Assembly: GCA_008638375.1 (NCBI GenBank) | Contig: CM018032.1 | Location: forward strand, 55,659,882-55,723,881 | Length of the DNA stretch: 64,000 nucleotides | Direction: 5' to 3' | DNA from: Nyssa sinensis | Taxonomy: Eukaryota; Streptophyta; Magnoliopsida; Cornales; Nyssaceae | Part shown: piece after piece, positions 23,714 to 34,924 of the stretch | How positions within the stretch are numbered: position 1 is the stretch's first letter | Layout of the letters: each line of letters opens with the position of its first letter | Program-made: the position numbers and the translations under genes | Notes under the pieces: model-generated | Databases searched by the model: none | The model's input: only the letters and a program-made list of their open reading frames with translations | What the model was told of the DNA's origin: nothing

Positions 23714-23721
23714 TATATAAA
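23714..23721 (+). promoter_or_regulatory. TATA box of the large antisense gene, copy 1
   Basis: tatataaa about 197 bp upstream of the ATG at 23911, followed by a pyrimidine-rich leader. The same box is present in copy 2 at 58649-58656. Confidence 0.6.
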
Positions 23722-23910
23722 GAGAGGGAAAGATCTTTCATACCTTTCTTCTGCACTTGCTTCTATAGTACCAAAGGCTGCCACCGCCATTTGACATATT
23801 TTGAAGTTTGAAGAATATCCGGTGTTCGTAGTCCTTTCTCAACTTCAGGTTTGATTTTAGTCTCCTTCTACATTCCTTCTCATTTGCTTCATTTCTTTCT
23901 TTTGTTTGCC

Positions 23911-25830
23911 ATGTCTGGCCTTGAGTCTCCCTCTGGTTCGGGCAGTCCTTTTGGGACCGTCCCTCACCTTCAGTTAGTGAATCTTCCTTCTATAGATGAT
24001 GATGAGAATAGAATGATAGAGCCCCCTTCTAGTCCAGAGGTTAGGATTGTTGATGCATTTGATGAGCCCCCGAATAGGGCTGGTGAGAACTCTGGTCGAT
24101 CCGGTTACAGAGAGGAGGGTGAGAGTGCCATCACCGAGAAAATGTTGACGGAGTTGTGGGAGAAATTCAATCTTCCCTCCAACGTTACTTTCAAGGTCCC
24201 TGACTCTCGGGATCGCCCAAGCAATGTTAGAGAGGGGAAAATCTGCGCTTACCTGGCCTGGTTTGAAATGGGATTGACACTCCCCCTTCCTGATATTATA
24301 AAACAATTATTTTGTTGGTTCGACCTTTGCCCCGCAGACCTGAACCTTAACAGTTGGAGACATCTGTTGAGCTTCATTGTGTTGGGGCATATGAACAATG
24401 TCAATGTATCTCTTGACTTGATCTGTAGTAATATGGATCTAAAACTTTAGAAGGCGGAAGGCCTTTATTACATGTCTTTTGATAGTGGGTTCAGACCCCT
24501 TACTTCCGTGCCCTCTTCCAACAAGACCTAGAAGAAGTGGTATTTCTTCATAAAAGGAGGATGGGAATTCAAGGACTTCGAAGGCCAACCTTCAGCATTC
24601 CCTCGAACCACTAGGCGAAAGGGTGAGGACCAATTTTTTCGTGGCTGTGTTGACTTCTTTTTGTACACCAATTACTGAACTGATCAACTTTTGTGTTTTT
24701 TGTGCAGTTAGGAGTGTGTGGAGAAGATCGAAATTCTCCTCTACGATTCAGAAGCAATACAAGAAGCTCTTAAAGCCCAACAACCGAAATCATTCCTCCA
24801 TCGTCACTCCTGATAAATTGATGGCTGCCAGAGGAAGTGTTGAGGAGCTTGCAAAGAATATAATGGTACGGTGGGGGACCGAGCCATCTTCATCTGTGGC
24901 AGTGGGAGAGGCTTCTTCCCCAATGGACCCTCCCATCCAAGCGAAGAGGAGGAGGATATTTTCGACCTCTCCTAACCCCATTCAGGTGGAAAGAGAGACG
25001 CCTGCCCCCATTTTTATGGTCCCCCCAGCCCCGTCTAAGCAAGCGGGCAAGGGGATGTCATGTTCGGTGGCCCCTGATGCTGTGGGGGCCAAAAAGATTC
25101 TGGAGGACTTTTGGGCCAAAGGCTCAAGCAAAATTAGGCCCTAGAAGCCGGAGAAGTTTCTTGCTGACCTGGCTTCTCTTCAAGTCAAGGTAAGTTCTTC
25201 GAGGCTTTATCTCCTTTCACTTTTTTCAAGTGTTTTGGTTGGTTCTGAACTGTGTGCTTTGTACACTATAGGCTCTGCACACCCTTCCTGCCTTGACGGA
25301 GGTCACTCCCCCTTCAGAGGAGGTTGATCAACTAAAGACCGAGCTGGACGAACTTAGGCTTTAGCTTGGCACTGCCCAGTCGGAGGCCCACGATTCTGTA
25401 AAGAAGTTGAAGGAGTTTCAGAATTCTCTGATCGTGATGGAGTCAGAGAGGGATCTTGCTGTTCAGAGAAAAAAGAGGCTGAAGAGGGAGTTGGACGGCG
25501 TGCGGTTTGAATTCAACCAGAAGCTTGAAGATGCGGTGGAGCAGGCCAAGGTGGATAATGAGATGGAGATGAGGATGGAACTGGAAAGAATGGCCAACAC
25601 TCTGATCATGTTTGGCTTTAACAACTTCCAAGATCGGTTCTTTGCCAAATTTCCTGAATTCGACATATCCTCGATTGTGCCTCCAGGGGCTACCCCTCTT
25701 GAGGTTGCAATTCCGAACGAGGTGGTCGACGTTCTTCCTGCCGGAGACCGAAGTTGTCGTCCCGAGTGAGATGGTTGATGCTGCTCCTGCCGATCCCCTT
25801 CCAACCGTTGAGCCTGCCTCTACCGATTAG
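23911..25830 (+). pseudogene. Large antisense gene of gypsy copy 1 (putative gypsy-type transposon domain)
   Basis: ATG at 23911 (MSGLESPSGSGS). Predicted exons: 23911-24622, 24708-25189, 25272-25830, with introns gt...tgcag (85 nt) and gtaagt...tatag (82 nt). The N-terminal half contains LTLPLPDIIKQ, DLCPADLNLNSWR and YYMSFDSGF, typical of the protein annotated in plants as putative gypsy-type transposon domain. The C-terminal half is charged and probably coiled-coil, and ends in a Val/Pro/Ala/Asp-rich tail. The reading frame is broken: TAG at 24448, further stops (for example 25142), and a frameshift near 25740. The strand is opposite to gag-pol. The function of this protein family is unknown. 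Confidence 0.75.
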
Positions 25831-26605
25831 GCTTGAAATATGCTTAGCCTAGGTTTTTTTTTTTTTTTTTTTTTGAACTTTAGTGTAACAGACTTCTTCA
25901 GTGAAACAGCTTTTCTTCATCAAATGTTTTTTCTTGTGCTTGGTTGACTCATGTAGTATTTCCTTTGAATTTGTTGTTGATGTGAGAAATTGATGCAAGT
26001 AAGGCTGTTCTGGACCCCTTTAAATCAGCTTCCAAGAATTGGCAATTATCTTCCAAACTGCAGTTGCGATAAGATAATGATTGTAGACTAGTTTTGATTG
26101 CTTCTTCCTCTTTGGATGAGGTAAGAAAGCAATTTCAATCTGACATATAAGGATCTGACGATGATCTTGTGCCACATATATACTGAGAGTAAATTTCTGA
26201 AGAATTCTCAGGCAGCTTGTTCTGAACCCAAGTCCTGTAGTAAGAACGGTGTCTTGTGTCTATTGCTCTGATATTGGAGACTTCTGCCTCCTAAATCATT
26301 CAGACCTGGACTGATATATATCCGAACTGAAGGCTTTTTGTCATACACGTGGTCCGTCAAGGATCAACGGAATGGCAAAGACTGTGAGGTCTGTATGTTA
26401 GACGGAAGGTAAAAAGTGGATCGAATTTTGTTTGCTTTGATCAGTTCGGTATGCTTGGGGAGGCCTTGTATCTTGTCGCCTAAGTATCCGAAAGGACAAT
26501 CCTATACGTCATCCATTTATACAGCTGTCTTTTGGGTTTTCGAGACCAACCCTTGATTTAACTGTTGCGACAGTTCGTCTGGGTGACTTTTGGGCTTCGA
26601 GGGTC
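25831..26605. other. Spacer between the two antisense genes, gypsy copy 1
   Basis: Starts with a long T run (25854-25874) after the stop of the large antisense gene. Contains a G-box cacgtgg near 26348 and a degraded copy of the promoter module better preserved in copy 2 (61265-61440). Confidence 0.5.
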
Positions 26606-26613
26606 TATATATA
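26606..26613 (+). promoter_or_regulatory. TATA box of the small antisense ORF, copy 1
   Basis: tatatata after ttttgggcttcgaggg; the same arrangement is found in copy 2 at 61382-61390. Confidence 0.45.
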
Positions 26614-26722
26614 GGGAGGAGAAGCATAAGGTTGCCCCCTATCTCTTTTACTTGTATTCCCATATTGTTCCCCTATCGGAGAGAATTTGAATGCCTTTTA
26701 GGGGCTTACCGTTTGCCTGGAG

Positions 26723-26902
26723 ATGATTGGCGATTTTCAGTCCGAATTGGGAATGATTAAACTGCGGTCGAGAGTTAACCTTCCCTTTGATTCAGTCTCC
26801 AAGGAAGGATTAGAGGAGGCTAAGATCTTCTTGTCCATCTTAGCATCCGGTCGAGATTTCTTCGATAGAAGGTCGACCCTCCTTGATTCAACCGAGGCTT
26901 GA
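26723..26902 (+). CDS. Small antisense ORF of gypsy copy 1, 59 codons
   Basis: ATG 26723, TGA 26900-26902. It encodes QSELGMIKL, RVNLPF, SVSKEGLEE and IFLSILASGRDF, largely shared with a 57-codon ORF at the same place in copy 2. It starts about 110 bp after a TATA box. I do not recognise a family. Both copies stay open, but many of the differences change amino acids, so protein-level constraint is not established. Confidence 0.4.
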   Translation: MIGDFQSELGMIKLRSRVNLPFDSVSKEGLEEAKIFLSILASGRDFFDRRSTLLDSTEA

Positions 26903-27595
26903 AGCATTGGTGATGAAAACGAAGGTGGGATGCCTCCTTCCCTTTGTGTCTTGGCAGAGACCCTTGCTTAAATCGGCTAGGGTGTGACAACTGCTCTGAG
27001 GGAGATGAATGGAGGTCCCCTAAGACCTAGAGCCCTCATCATCCGTTGGTCTTGAGATCAATGACAGTGATGATGAAATGACCTGGGTGCTTCTTGATGC
27101 AGATTGGGGTTCAGGATTCCTTCTTTTCAAATGGAGCCGGTGGCGGCGGTAATGGAAGTTCGGATCCTGGATCCCTTTCTCATTCGAAGAAGAAAGCCAT
27201 GATGTCGTATAGTGTTTGCCATTGTTGTAGCTTTTTGTGTACTTGTCCTGTTTTCAATCTTCTTGTATTGATGTAAATTTTCTGAATCATCAATAAAATT
27301 GGGTTCCTTCTTCTCAGATCTAATGTTCTTTGTATTTGAATGTGCTCTTCTGGAGTTAAAACACCTTTTCATGCACTTCTGATATATGATTGTTCTAAGA
27401 ATAGATCAAAGAAACTTTGTAGAAGTCTTGAATCAAAGTGCTTCAAACCTGCGCGGTACTATAGTACTTGTTGCTTGCTGATAGATAAGCCAAATAATCT
27501 AAGTATCAGATCTGAGGTGTTCTGATCTAGGAAACTTTAGTTTATAGATGTTCGGAACTTCTGTCTTTGGATGGACTGGATCATAGAATCTGTGT
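26903..27595. other. Spacer following the small antisense ORF, gypsy copy 1
   Basis: Similar to 61661-62486 in copy 2, including ggcggcggtaatggaag and a polyadenylation-like aataaaa near 27293. It may be the 3' end of the antisense transcript. Confidence 0.45.
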
Positions 27596-28096
27596 GTTAA
27601 AGATGGACCAGGCTTGGAGGACCTGTGCATTATAGATGGACCAAGTCCTAAGGCTTGTGCATTATAGATGGACCAAGTATGAAGACTTGTACATTATGGA
27701 CCAGGCTTTAGAGGCCTGTGCATTATAGATGGACCAAGTACGAAGACTTGTACATTATGGACCAGGCTCTAGAGGCCTGTGCATCATAGATGGACTAAGT
27801 ACGAAGACTTGTACATTATGGACCAGGCTCTGAAGGCATGTGCATCGTAGATGGACCAAGTACGAAGACTTGTACATTATGGACCAGGCTCTGGAGGCCT
27901 GTGCATCGTAGATGGACCAAGTACGAAGACTTGTACATTATGGACCAAGCTCTGGAGGCCTGTGCATTGTAGATGGACCAAGTACGAAGACTTGTACATT
28001 ATGGACCAAGCTCTGGAGGCCTGTGCATTTATAGGTGGACCAAGTACTAAGACTTGTACATTATGGACCAGGCTCTAGAGGCCTGTGCATTTATAG
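27596..28096. repeat. 61-bp dimeric tandem repeat, gypsy copy 1
   Basis: About eight units. Each has one half of type tggaccaagtacgaagactt and one of type tggaccaggctctggaggcc, each half ending in a gtacatta or gtgcattat word. The two halves look like diverged copies of a roughly 30-bp ancestor. Confidence 0.9.
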
Positions 28097-28135
28097 ATGA
28101 ACATTCCATGGAAGTAAAAGAAAGAAACATCTCTA

Positions 28136-31100
28136 TTAATAATACTTCCGTAAATGTTCCACGTTCCATGGCCTAGGAATGGGCTTCCCAGTCATGTCTT
28201 CTAGCCAGTAGGTGGTAAGCCTTACAACCTTTGTTACTTTGTAGGGGCCTTCCTAGTTTGGTGACAGTTTTTCCATAGTGGGATCCTTGGTGTTTTGAAA
28301 GACTCTTCTTAAGACTAAGTCTTCGACTTGAAAGCTGACCGTCTTGAGTCCTACCTTGGATTTGTCGACCATTCTCTACTGATAGGCTTCCATCTTAATG
28401 CTGGCTTGATCCCTTCTTTCTTCAAGCAAATCCAAGTTTTCCATCAGCTACTGATCATTGGATTCTTGCTCAAAGGCTTCAGTTCTCAAGGTTGGCATAC
28501 CGATCTCAACCGGAATTACTGCTTCTGTACCATAAGCCAGCGAGAAGGGAGTTTCAGAGGTGGGAGTTCTTCTGGTTGTTCTGTAGGCCCAAAGAACTCC
28601 AAGGAGTTCCTTTGCCCACTTTTCTTTAGCCTGTTCCAACCTTTTCTTTAATCCGTCAAGGATCGTTCGGTTGGTGACATCTGCTTGCCCATTTGCTTGT
28701 GGATGACCTGGAGAGGCAAAGTGTTGCCTAATGTTGAGATTTTCACAGAATTTCTTGAAGCCTTTACCAGTGAACTGTGTCCCATTGTTGGAGATAATCA
28801 CACGTGGTATGCCGAACCTGCACACAATGTTCTTCCAGGTGAAGCTCTCAACTTCCTTTTCTGTGATATGTGTTAGAGGTTCAGCTTCGGCCCATTTAGA
28901 GAAGTAGTCAATGGCTACCAAGAGATACTTCTTGTTTGGTGGGGCCCTTGGTAATGGACCCACGATGTCCATTCCCCATTGAGCAAAGGGCTAAGGACTA
29001 GGAATCGGAATGAGCTCGTGATGAGGCTAATGTTGATATGGGGCAAATCTTTGGCATTTGTCGCACTTCTGAACATACTCCTTAGCCTGCTTTAGCATGC
29101 TAGGCCAGTAATAGCCCTGAGACAGAGCTTGGTGAGCTATAGTTCTGCCCCCATTATGATTCCCGCAAATTCCCTCGTGTATTTCAGCCAAAACATATTG
29201 TGATTCTTCTGGAGTTAAGCATTTTAACAGAGGTTGAGAATACGACCTTCTGTACAGCTTGTTGTTCAGGATTAGGTACCGAGCCGCTCTGATTCGGATT
29301 CTCCTGGCTTTGTTTTTATCTTCTGGGAGGAGCCCGGATTGCAGGTACTAGAGGATTGGAGTCATCCAGTTCTGGGGTTGTTCAGCAATTTGAGCAACTT
29401 AGGCTTCCTTTATGCTAGGTCCTGGTTGATAGGAGATTTTTACTGTGGAGTTTGCTTCAGACTTTAGGCGGGACGCCATGTTAGCCAAAGCATCTGCTCT
29501 GCAGTTCTAGCTTCTTTCAATTTTTTGGATAGTGAATGTCTGGAAGGAATGCTTCAAGTGGTTCACCAGTTCGGAGTACCGGAGCATCCCATCATCTTTA
29601 ATGGCTAATTCTCCCAGGACTTGGCTTACCACCAGTTGGGAGTTTGAGAAGACTTTGAGGTTCTGAGCCTCACATTCCAAGGCAAGCTTCCTGCCTAAGA
29701 TTAGAGCTTCATATTCTGCTTCATTATTGGAAGCTTTGAATCCCAAGCTGACTGCTTTTTCTGACGTGAGCCCATCAGGGGACTGTAGTACCAGGCCTAC
29801 TCTCGAGCCCTGATCGGTTGACAATCCATCGATGTAGAGCAGCCTGGTTCCCGAGGTTCCGATGAGTTGTGCCTCGTCTTGAAGTGCCGGGGTGAACTCG
29901 ACAACAAAATCAGCCAAGGCTTGCCCTTTGATAAAGTTTCGAGGCACATACGATATGTCGAATTCCCCTAGCTCCACAGACCACTTTACTAACCTTCCTG
30001 ATACCTCAAGTTTCCTCAATATTGACTTCAGAGGATAGGCAGTTGGGATTTCAATTGGATGGGCTTGGAAATAAGGTCGGAGCTTTCGAGCTGATATGAC
30101 CAAAGCATAGGCTAGCTTTTCTACTTCTGGATATCTTTTTTCCGTGTCAAGTAGTGCCCTACTGACGTAAAATATGGGCCTCTGTATTCCTCTGTCCTGT
30201 TGACTAATGCGGAGCTGACCGCGTTTTCAGAGACTGCAAGGTACAAGAGTAGCTTTTCTCCCTGTACTGGTTTCGACAGAAGCTCTGGCGAGGCTAGATA
30301 CTCCTTTAGTTCTTGAAAAGCTCTCTTGCATTCTTCCGTCCACTGCAAAGCCTTGTTACCTTTCAGAGCTTTGAAAAAAGGTAGGCAGCGATCAGTGGAT
30401 TTGGAGATAAATCTGGTCAGTGCCGCAATTCTGTTGTTCAGTGCCTGAATGTCCTTCTGGTTTTTGGTGACTTCAGTCCAATCAAAGCTTGGATCTGAGT
30501 AGGGTCTACTTCGATACCCCTTTGAGAGACAATGTATCCCAAGAATTTTCCCTTCGTAACCCCGAAGGTACATTTCGAGCGGTTGAGCTTCATCCTGTGT
30601 TGTCTGAGGATATCGAAGGTCTGAGCTAAGTGCTGGAGGTGACTACCTTTCTGCAGACTTTTAACCAGCATGTCGTCGATGTATACCTCCATGGTACTGC
30701 CGAGCAGTGGGCTGAACATCTTGTTCACCAACCGCTGATAAATGGCTCCAGGGTTCTTTAAACCGAAAGGCATTACTCTGTAACAGTAGAGACCTCGTTC
30801 GGTTATGAAGGCTGTCTTCTCTTGATCTGGAGGGTACATCTGAATTTGGTTGTACCCAGAGTAGGCATCCATGAAGCTCATGAGCTCGTGCCCTGCAGTG
30901 GCGTCAACTAGTTGATCTATTCTTGGTAGTGGAAAGCTGTCTTTGGGGCACGCTTTATTGAGGTCTGTTTAATCAACACAGACTCTCCACTTGCCATTTT
31001 TTTTCTTGACCAGGACGGTATTGGCTAGCCACTCGGGATAGAACACTTCTCATATCATCCTAGCTTCAAGCAGCCTCTGGACTTCTTCATTTATAATCCG

Positions 31101-32347
31101 ATGTCGTTTAGGAGCAATCGTTATTCTCTTCTGTCTGACTGGTGGATGATCTGGATCTACCATCAGCTTGTGAGTTATGAGGCTAGGGTCTATACCCTCC
31201 GTGTCTCTGGTCTCCCAAGCAAATATAGAGAGGTTGTCTTTCAGAAACCTGACTATGTTTTCCTGCTCGGTGTGCGTCAAATCTGGGCCGATGTACAAAT
31301 AACACCCCTCTGATTCTGAATTGACCAATACTTTGATGGGCTCATCAACAGGTTTGGCTCGACTGTCTCGTCCCCTTGGGCTCAGGGGTTCTTCAATGCT
31401 GGAGGGGCAATCTTCCACCTTCGAAGTGTGGGTGAGAACTGGATCTGCACAATCCCGAGTGTACTGTAATTGTTATTTGGGGGCCTTCTCCTTGAGGGCA
31501 ATAGCATGGCACTCCCGGGAGGTTGGCTGACATCCTCTGACGGAGTGTACGTTCTGGTTGTGGACATACTTCAGACACTGATGGAGGGTCGAGGTGACCG
31601 CCCCTATCTGGTGTAACCAAGGTCTCCCGATTATGACGTTGTAGGGAGATTTCATATTCAACACCATGTCCTCCGAAATGGTGGTCTTTTGCCCTTCACC
31701 CTCTCTTACAGTAGTAGGAAGGTCGATTCTCCCTAATGGGGTGCTGAGATTGCCATCAAAAGCTGCCATCACGGCAGTAGTGGGCTTGATGTTGCGTGGT
31801 CCATTCCCATCTGTTTAAGTGGCTCATAGAACAGTATGTTGACGGAGCTGCCAGTGTCGACCAAGACTCTCCTAATCTCGAAGTTGGCAATTTTTAGAGT
31901 GATGACGAGGGCATCATTGTGAGGGCAGTGTACCCCTGCTAGATCTTGTTCAGTGAATTGGATCTCCGGTGCTGGCTTGAGCCTCTTTTCCACGTTGGAG
32001 ATCTGTAATATGTTCAGGGCAGCTCTGGCCTCCTGAGCATATCTCTTTCTTGCCCTGTTGGACATTCCTATGATAGGGGAGTCAGCATAGAGGACATAGA
32101 TGACATGGTTGTTCTGCCTCTGAGGCTCGTTTCGTCCTTCCCTCTGCTCGGGCCTCTGGTCTGGCCGTTGTTGAGGCTTGTCTTCTTGGGGGTTCTGCCT
32201 TCCGTCTTGCTTGACGAACTCCCGAAGACGCCCTTTCTTTATGAGCTGCTCTATCTCATACTGGAGGGTCCTGCATGTGTTAGTCGTATGTCCATGATCT
32301 TTATGAAAATTACAATACTTACTTTGGTCCTGAAGATTCCCGATCAC
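28136..32347 (-). pseudogene. Gypsy pol remnant: protease, reverse transcriptase, RNase H, integrase (copy 1)
   Basis: Read from 32347 downward. A gag knuckle of form C-x2-H-x4-H-x4-C (CNFHKDHGHTTNTC) leads into aspartic protease VLVDTGSSVNIL (about 31845-31880). Reverse transcriptase spans about 31150-30600, with FMDAYSGYNQI and YIDDMLVKS intact. RNase H spans about 29950-29550 (LYIDGLSTDQG, NEAEYEAL). Integrase spans about 29090-28140 (MDIVGPLP, ASPGHPQANGQ, C-terminal EGPYKV). There are at least three frame changes (near 31775, 30500, 30110) and several stops (for example 31473, 31050, about 30970). The integrase D-D-E triad is altered: SDNGTQ reads SNNGTQ, and the Glu codon is Asp. It cannot be active. 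Confidence 0.9.
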
Positions 32348-33788
32348 GAATCTGCCGGAGTATCTGGTTCGGTGTAGTGTTCAAAGGAGTAAAGTTAGTG
32401 AACTCCCTTGGTTCGGAATTGTACACAGCTCTGGGTGCTGCTCTATTCTCTGGATTCCTGGCCCTCTTCTTACTGGAGTCTCTTCTGTGGTCCTCCTTCT
32501 TGTGATCCTCCCTCTTTGGATTGTCCTTATGGGTCTAGTCTTTGCCCTTCTGGGATGTGTGGTTGGTTTCTTCCAGGTTGATGTATTTCCTGGCCCGATC
32601 CATTAGTGCTGCCATGTCGGCTGGAGGGCTCTTTGTTAAGGAGTCTCTGAAGCCACCGTGGGCAAGCCCAGCAATTAAGACAGCTACAAGGAATTTTGGG
32701 CTGCAGTCAGTGATCTCCGTGAGTTCGGCATTGAAGCGCGTAATGTAGGCTCTGAGGGACTCCTCCTTAGTCTGCTTGACATTTAACAGGAACACTGGTC
32801 CCCTTCTAAGCCTTCTGCTGGTCATAAACCTGTCCAAGAATTGTCTACAGAGCTCATAGAAGCTAGAAACTGAGTTCGGAGGGAGGTTGTGGAACCATTT
32901 CAGAGCAGTTCCTTTCAAGCTGGTGATGAAAGTTCGGCACATAAAAGCATCAGAGGCCCCGTGGAGGGCCATTGTATGCTGGTAGTGCGAGAGATGATCT
33001 CCTGAGTCTCCAGACCCGTCGTACAGGGTGAACTTTGGCACCATGAACTTTCTGGGCCTTTCTTCTGACATGATGGCATGAGTGAATGGGGTGGCCAGTC
33101 TTCCGAGCAGCTTGGCCAACTTGTTTTGCTCTAGAGGGTTCTGAGGTCCTCTCAAAGCAATTGTTCTGTCCATAGACTCGGCAATTTCCTCTACCCTCCG
33201 CGGGTCTCTGAGTCTAACATCTTGCGAACCCTGTCTAACAGCCTCGGCTTCAGGGTAGTAGGGTTGAGTACTTCCTTCGGACGGAGGAGGGTTACGAATC
33301 GGAGGGATTGGTGCTGCATGGGGATGAGGCTCCTGTGGTGCCAGATGTGCTCCCGAAGCCCTTGGAGTTGGGGCTCGAGTAGTGCTCCGGTAATGGACGT
33401 CAGGGACGAAGGCTGATGTTCCCCAGCTTGGAGCTGCTGATGGCTGTAGATCTCTGGCAACGCGGGCAACACCCTGGGGGTGCCCGGGCTAGTTATTTGG
33501 AGCCTGCTCATGGGGCTCTTCATTCTCCGTGGTAACAGGGGGTTGAGTTCCCGCAGCACTGTTGACCGGTGGGTTAGGAAGGTTCGTCCCTTGATTCTGT
33601 GTGAGCGTTGCTAGCGTTCTAGTGATGGCAAGCAACTGTTCCTGCACCAGTTCATTGTGTCGTTTGATCGATTTGATCTCGTGTCGCATGGGATCAACCG
33701 TTGGCCCCCTTGCTCGTGGAGCAGGCAGCCGACGTTAAGAGCTTTGCGGAATCTGAGTATTCTGTCGCAGTCGGAGATTTGGGGCCAT
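32348..33788 (-). pseudogene. Gypsy gag remnant (copy 1)
   Basis: ATG at 33788 in gagMAPNLRLRQ context, 60-75 bp after the primer-binding site. In-frame stops occur at 33735-33737, 33489-33491 and 32535-32537, and a one-base frame change lies between 32535 and 32347. The capsid-like core is RKFMVPKFTLYDGSGDSGDH, followed by GTALKWFHNLPP and SLRAYITRFNAE, typical of the plant retrotransposon gag domain. Confidence 0.85.
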
Positions 33789-33846
33789 AGTTTTCCTGTA
33801 AGGAAAGAGATGAGTTTGTGACTAGAGCACTTGGAGATTAGTCGTT

Positions 33847-33862
33847 CCTACAGACGGCGCCA
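33847..33862 (-). promoter_or_regulatory. Primer-binding site of gypsy copy 1
   Basis: tggcgccgtctgtagg on the minus strand, three bases inside the 5' LTR. This is a common plant gypsy primer-binding form; I did not assign the tRNA. Confidence 0.8.
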
Positions 33863-33865
33863 AAC

Positions 33866-34375
33866 TGATGCTGCACTTTTCGACTCGCAATAAGTGTGGG
33901 CTCCGTGACCTGTAGAATCACTCAGAAAGATGATCAGAGGACCACCGGATTGGCTCCGGCGGTAGCCGCTCCGATGCTTAAGTAAGTAAATGGAATTGAA
34001 AGACTGTATTGAAAGCCAAAGTATGAGTATAAAAATAAAGCGTACCTTTAGGGTTTAATTTATAGGTCGTGGCCTTGCCTAAGTTGATTAGGATTCGATG
34101 CCATGAATATAGGGATTTGATCATCAGAGATTGCAGTTACCTGGTGGAGTATTGAGTCGTAGATGAAGATAATCATAGATAGTAGTTTCCTTGTTGAAGA
34201 CTGTTTCCGTGTTGAAGATTATTTCCTTATTCCCTACTTGGCAGTTGTTAAGGAAGCTATAAGATCGGAACCATATGAAATGCTGAATGACTATTATCCA
34301 GAGCATAAGGTCTGAAGATATGTGCATGAGAACGCCTTGGAAGCTCTGCCTGCACTGCATGACCGAGTTTGTCGG

Positions 34376-34469
<94 letters not shown>

Positions 34470-34635
34470 ATGCCCTGAAGGTTGTGAATGCTCTGTATGA
34501 CCGAGTTTATCGGCTCTGCGTGATGTATATATGAGAATGCCCTGAAGGCTTGTGGCTGCTTTGTATGATCGAGATTATCAGCTTTGTATGCACACGTGTC
34601 TCAAGGTGATTGGTGTGTCTGTTTGTGGTATATCA
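33866..34635 (-). repeat. 5' LTR of gypsy copy 1
   Basis: 770 bp. It differs from its partner mainly by a (TA)n tract expanded to about 85 bases (34378-34466) and a 13-14-base insertion near 34002. Confidence 0.9.
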
Positions 34636-34924
34636 TCAATATTACTCTTAAAATTATAAAAGTCAAGATAAAAATGACACATCTATCCTGAGGTATCCAA
34701 AAGGTATAATAATAAAATTATATAAAAATTTTTCTTTTCCTTTCTTTTCTTTATCATTCCCAAAAAAGATGAAAAAATTATATAAGTCTTTTCTCTCCTT
34801 CCCTTTTATTAATTATTCAAACATAAAAGAGAGATTATTCTCTCATCTCATTTCCTTTCCTTTTCTCGTAACTAATACTCCTATTTCGTTTCATTTCCCT
34901 CTTATTTATCCAAACGAACTGTAA

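Larger units (their letters stand above)
22807..34635 (-). mobile_element. Complete Ty3/gypsy (Tat-like) retrotransposon with antisense genes, 11.8 kb
   Basis: Two near-identical LTRs (22807-23513 and 33866-34635) begin tgatgctg and end tatatca. They are bounded by a perfect 5-bp target duplication tcaat (22802-22806 and 34636-34640). gag and pol read on the minus strand, so the LTR at 33866 is the 5' LTR. The primer-binding site tggcgccgtctgtagg lies at 33862-33847 and the polypurine tract at 23528-23514. Domain order is protease, reverse transcriptase, RNase H, integrase. The space between integrase and the 3' LTR holds a tandem repeat and plus-strand genes, an arrangement known from the plant Tat lineage. 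LTR similarity suggests a fairly recent insertion, but the coding region is broken. Confidence 0.93.
22628..34921. mobile_element. Tourist-like MITE split by the gypsy insertion
   Basis: The left part is 22628-22806 and the right part is 34641-34921. Joined across the gypsy element they match, in reverse orientation, the uninterrupted sequence at 37191-37674. Ends cagtatctttggac and, inward from the right, cagttcgtttggat form the inverted repeats, flanked by tta and taa. The order of events is therefore MITE first, gypsy second. Confidence 0.75.

Noticed and set aside
27094..27276. Gly-rich plus-strand open frame in gypsy copy 1
   Set aside because: The parallel sequence in copy 2 is not open in the same frame, so I do not call it a gene.
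27851..28078. Open frame through the 61-bp repeat
   Set aside because: 61 is not a multiple of three; the frame cycles through the repeat and exists only because the unit lacks stops.
27596..28096. CRISPR array
   Set aside because: The units are contiguous dimeric tandem repeats without unique spacers, in a plant retrotransposon.
31101..31530. Plus-strand open frames opposite gypsy pol
   Set aside because: They are shadows of the reverse-transcriptase coding strand.
34287..34534. Tyr-Ile repeat open frames in the LTR
   Set aside because: Translation of the (TA)n tract.
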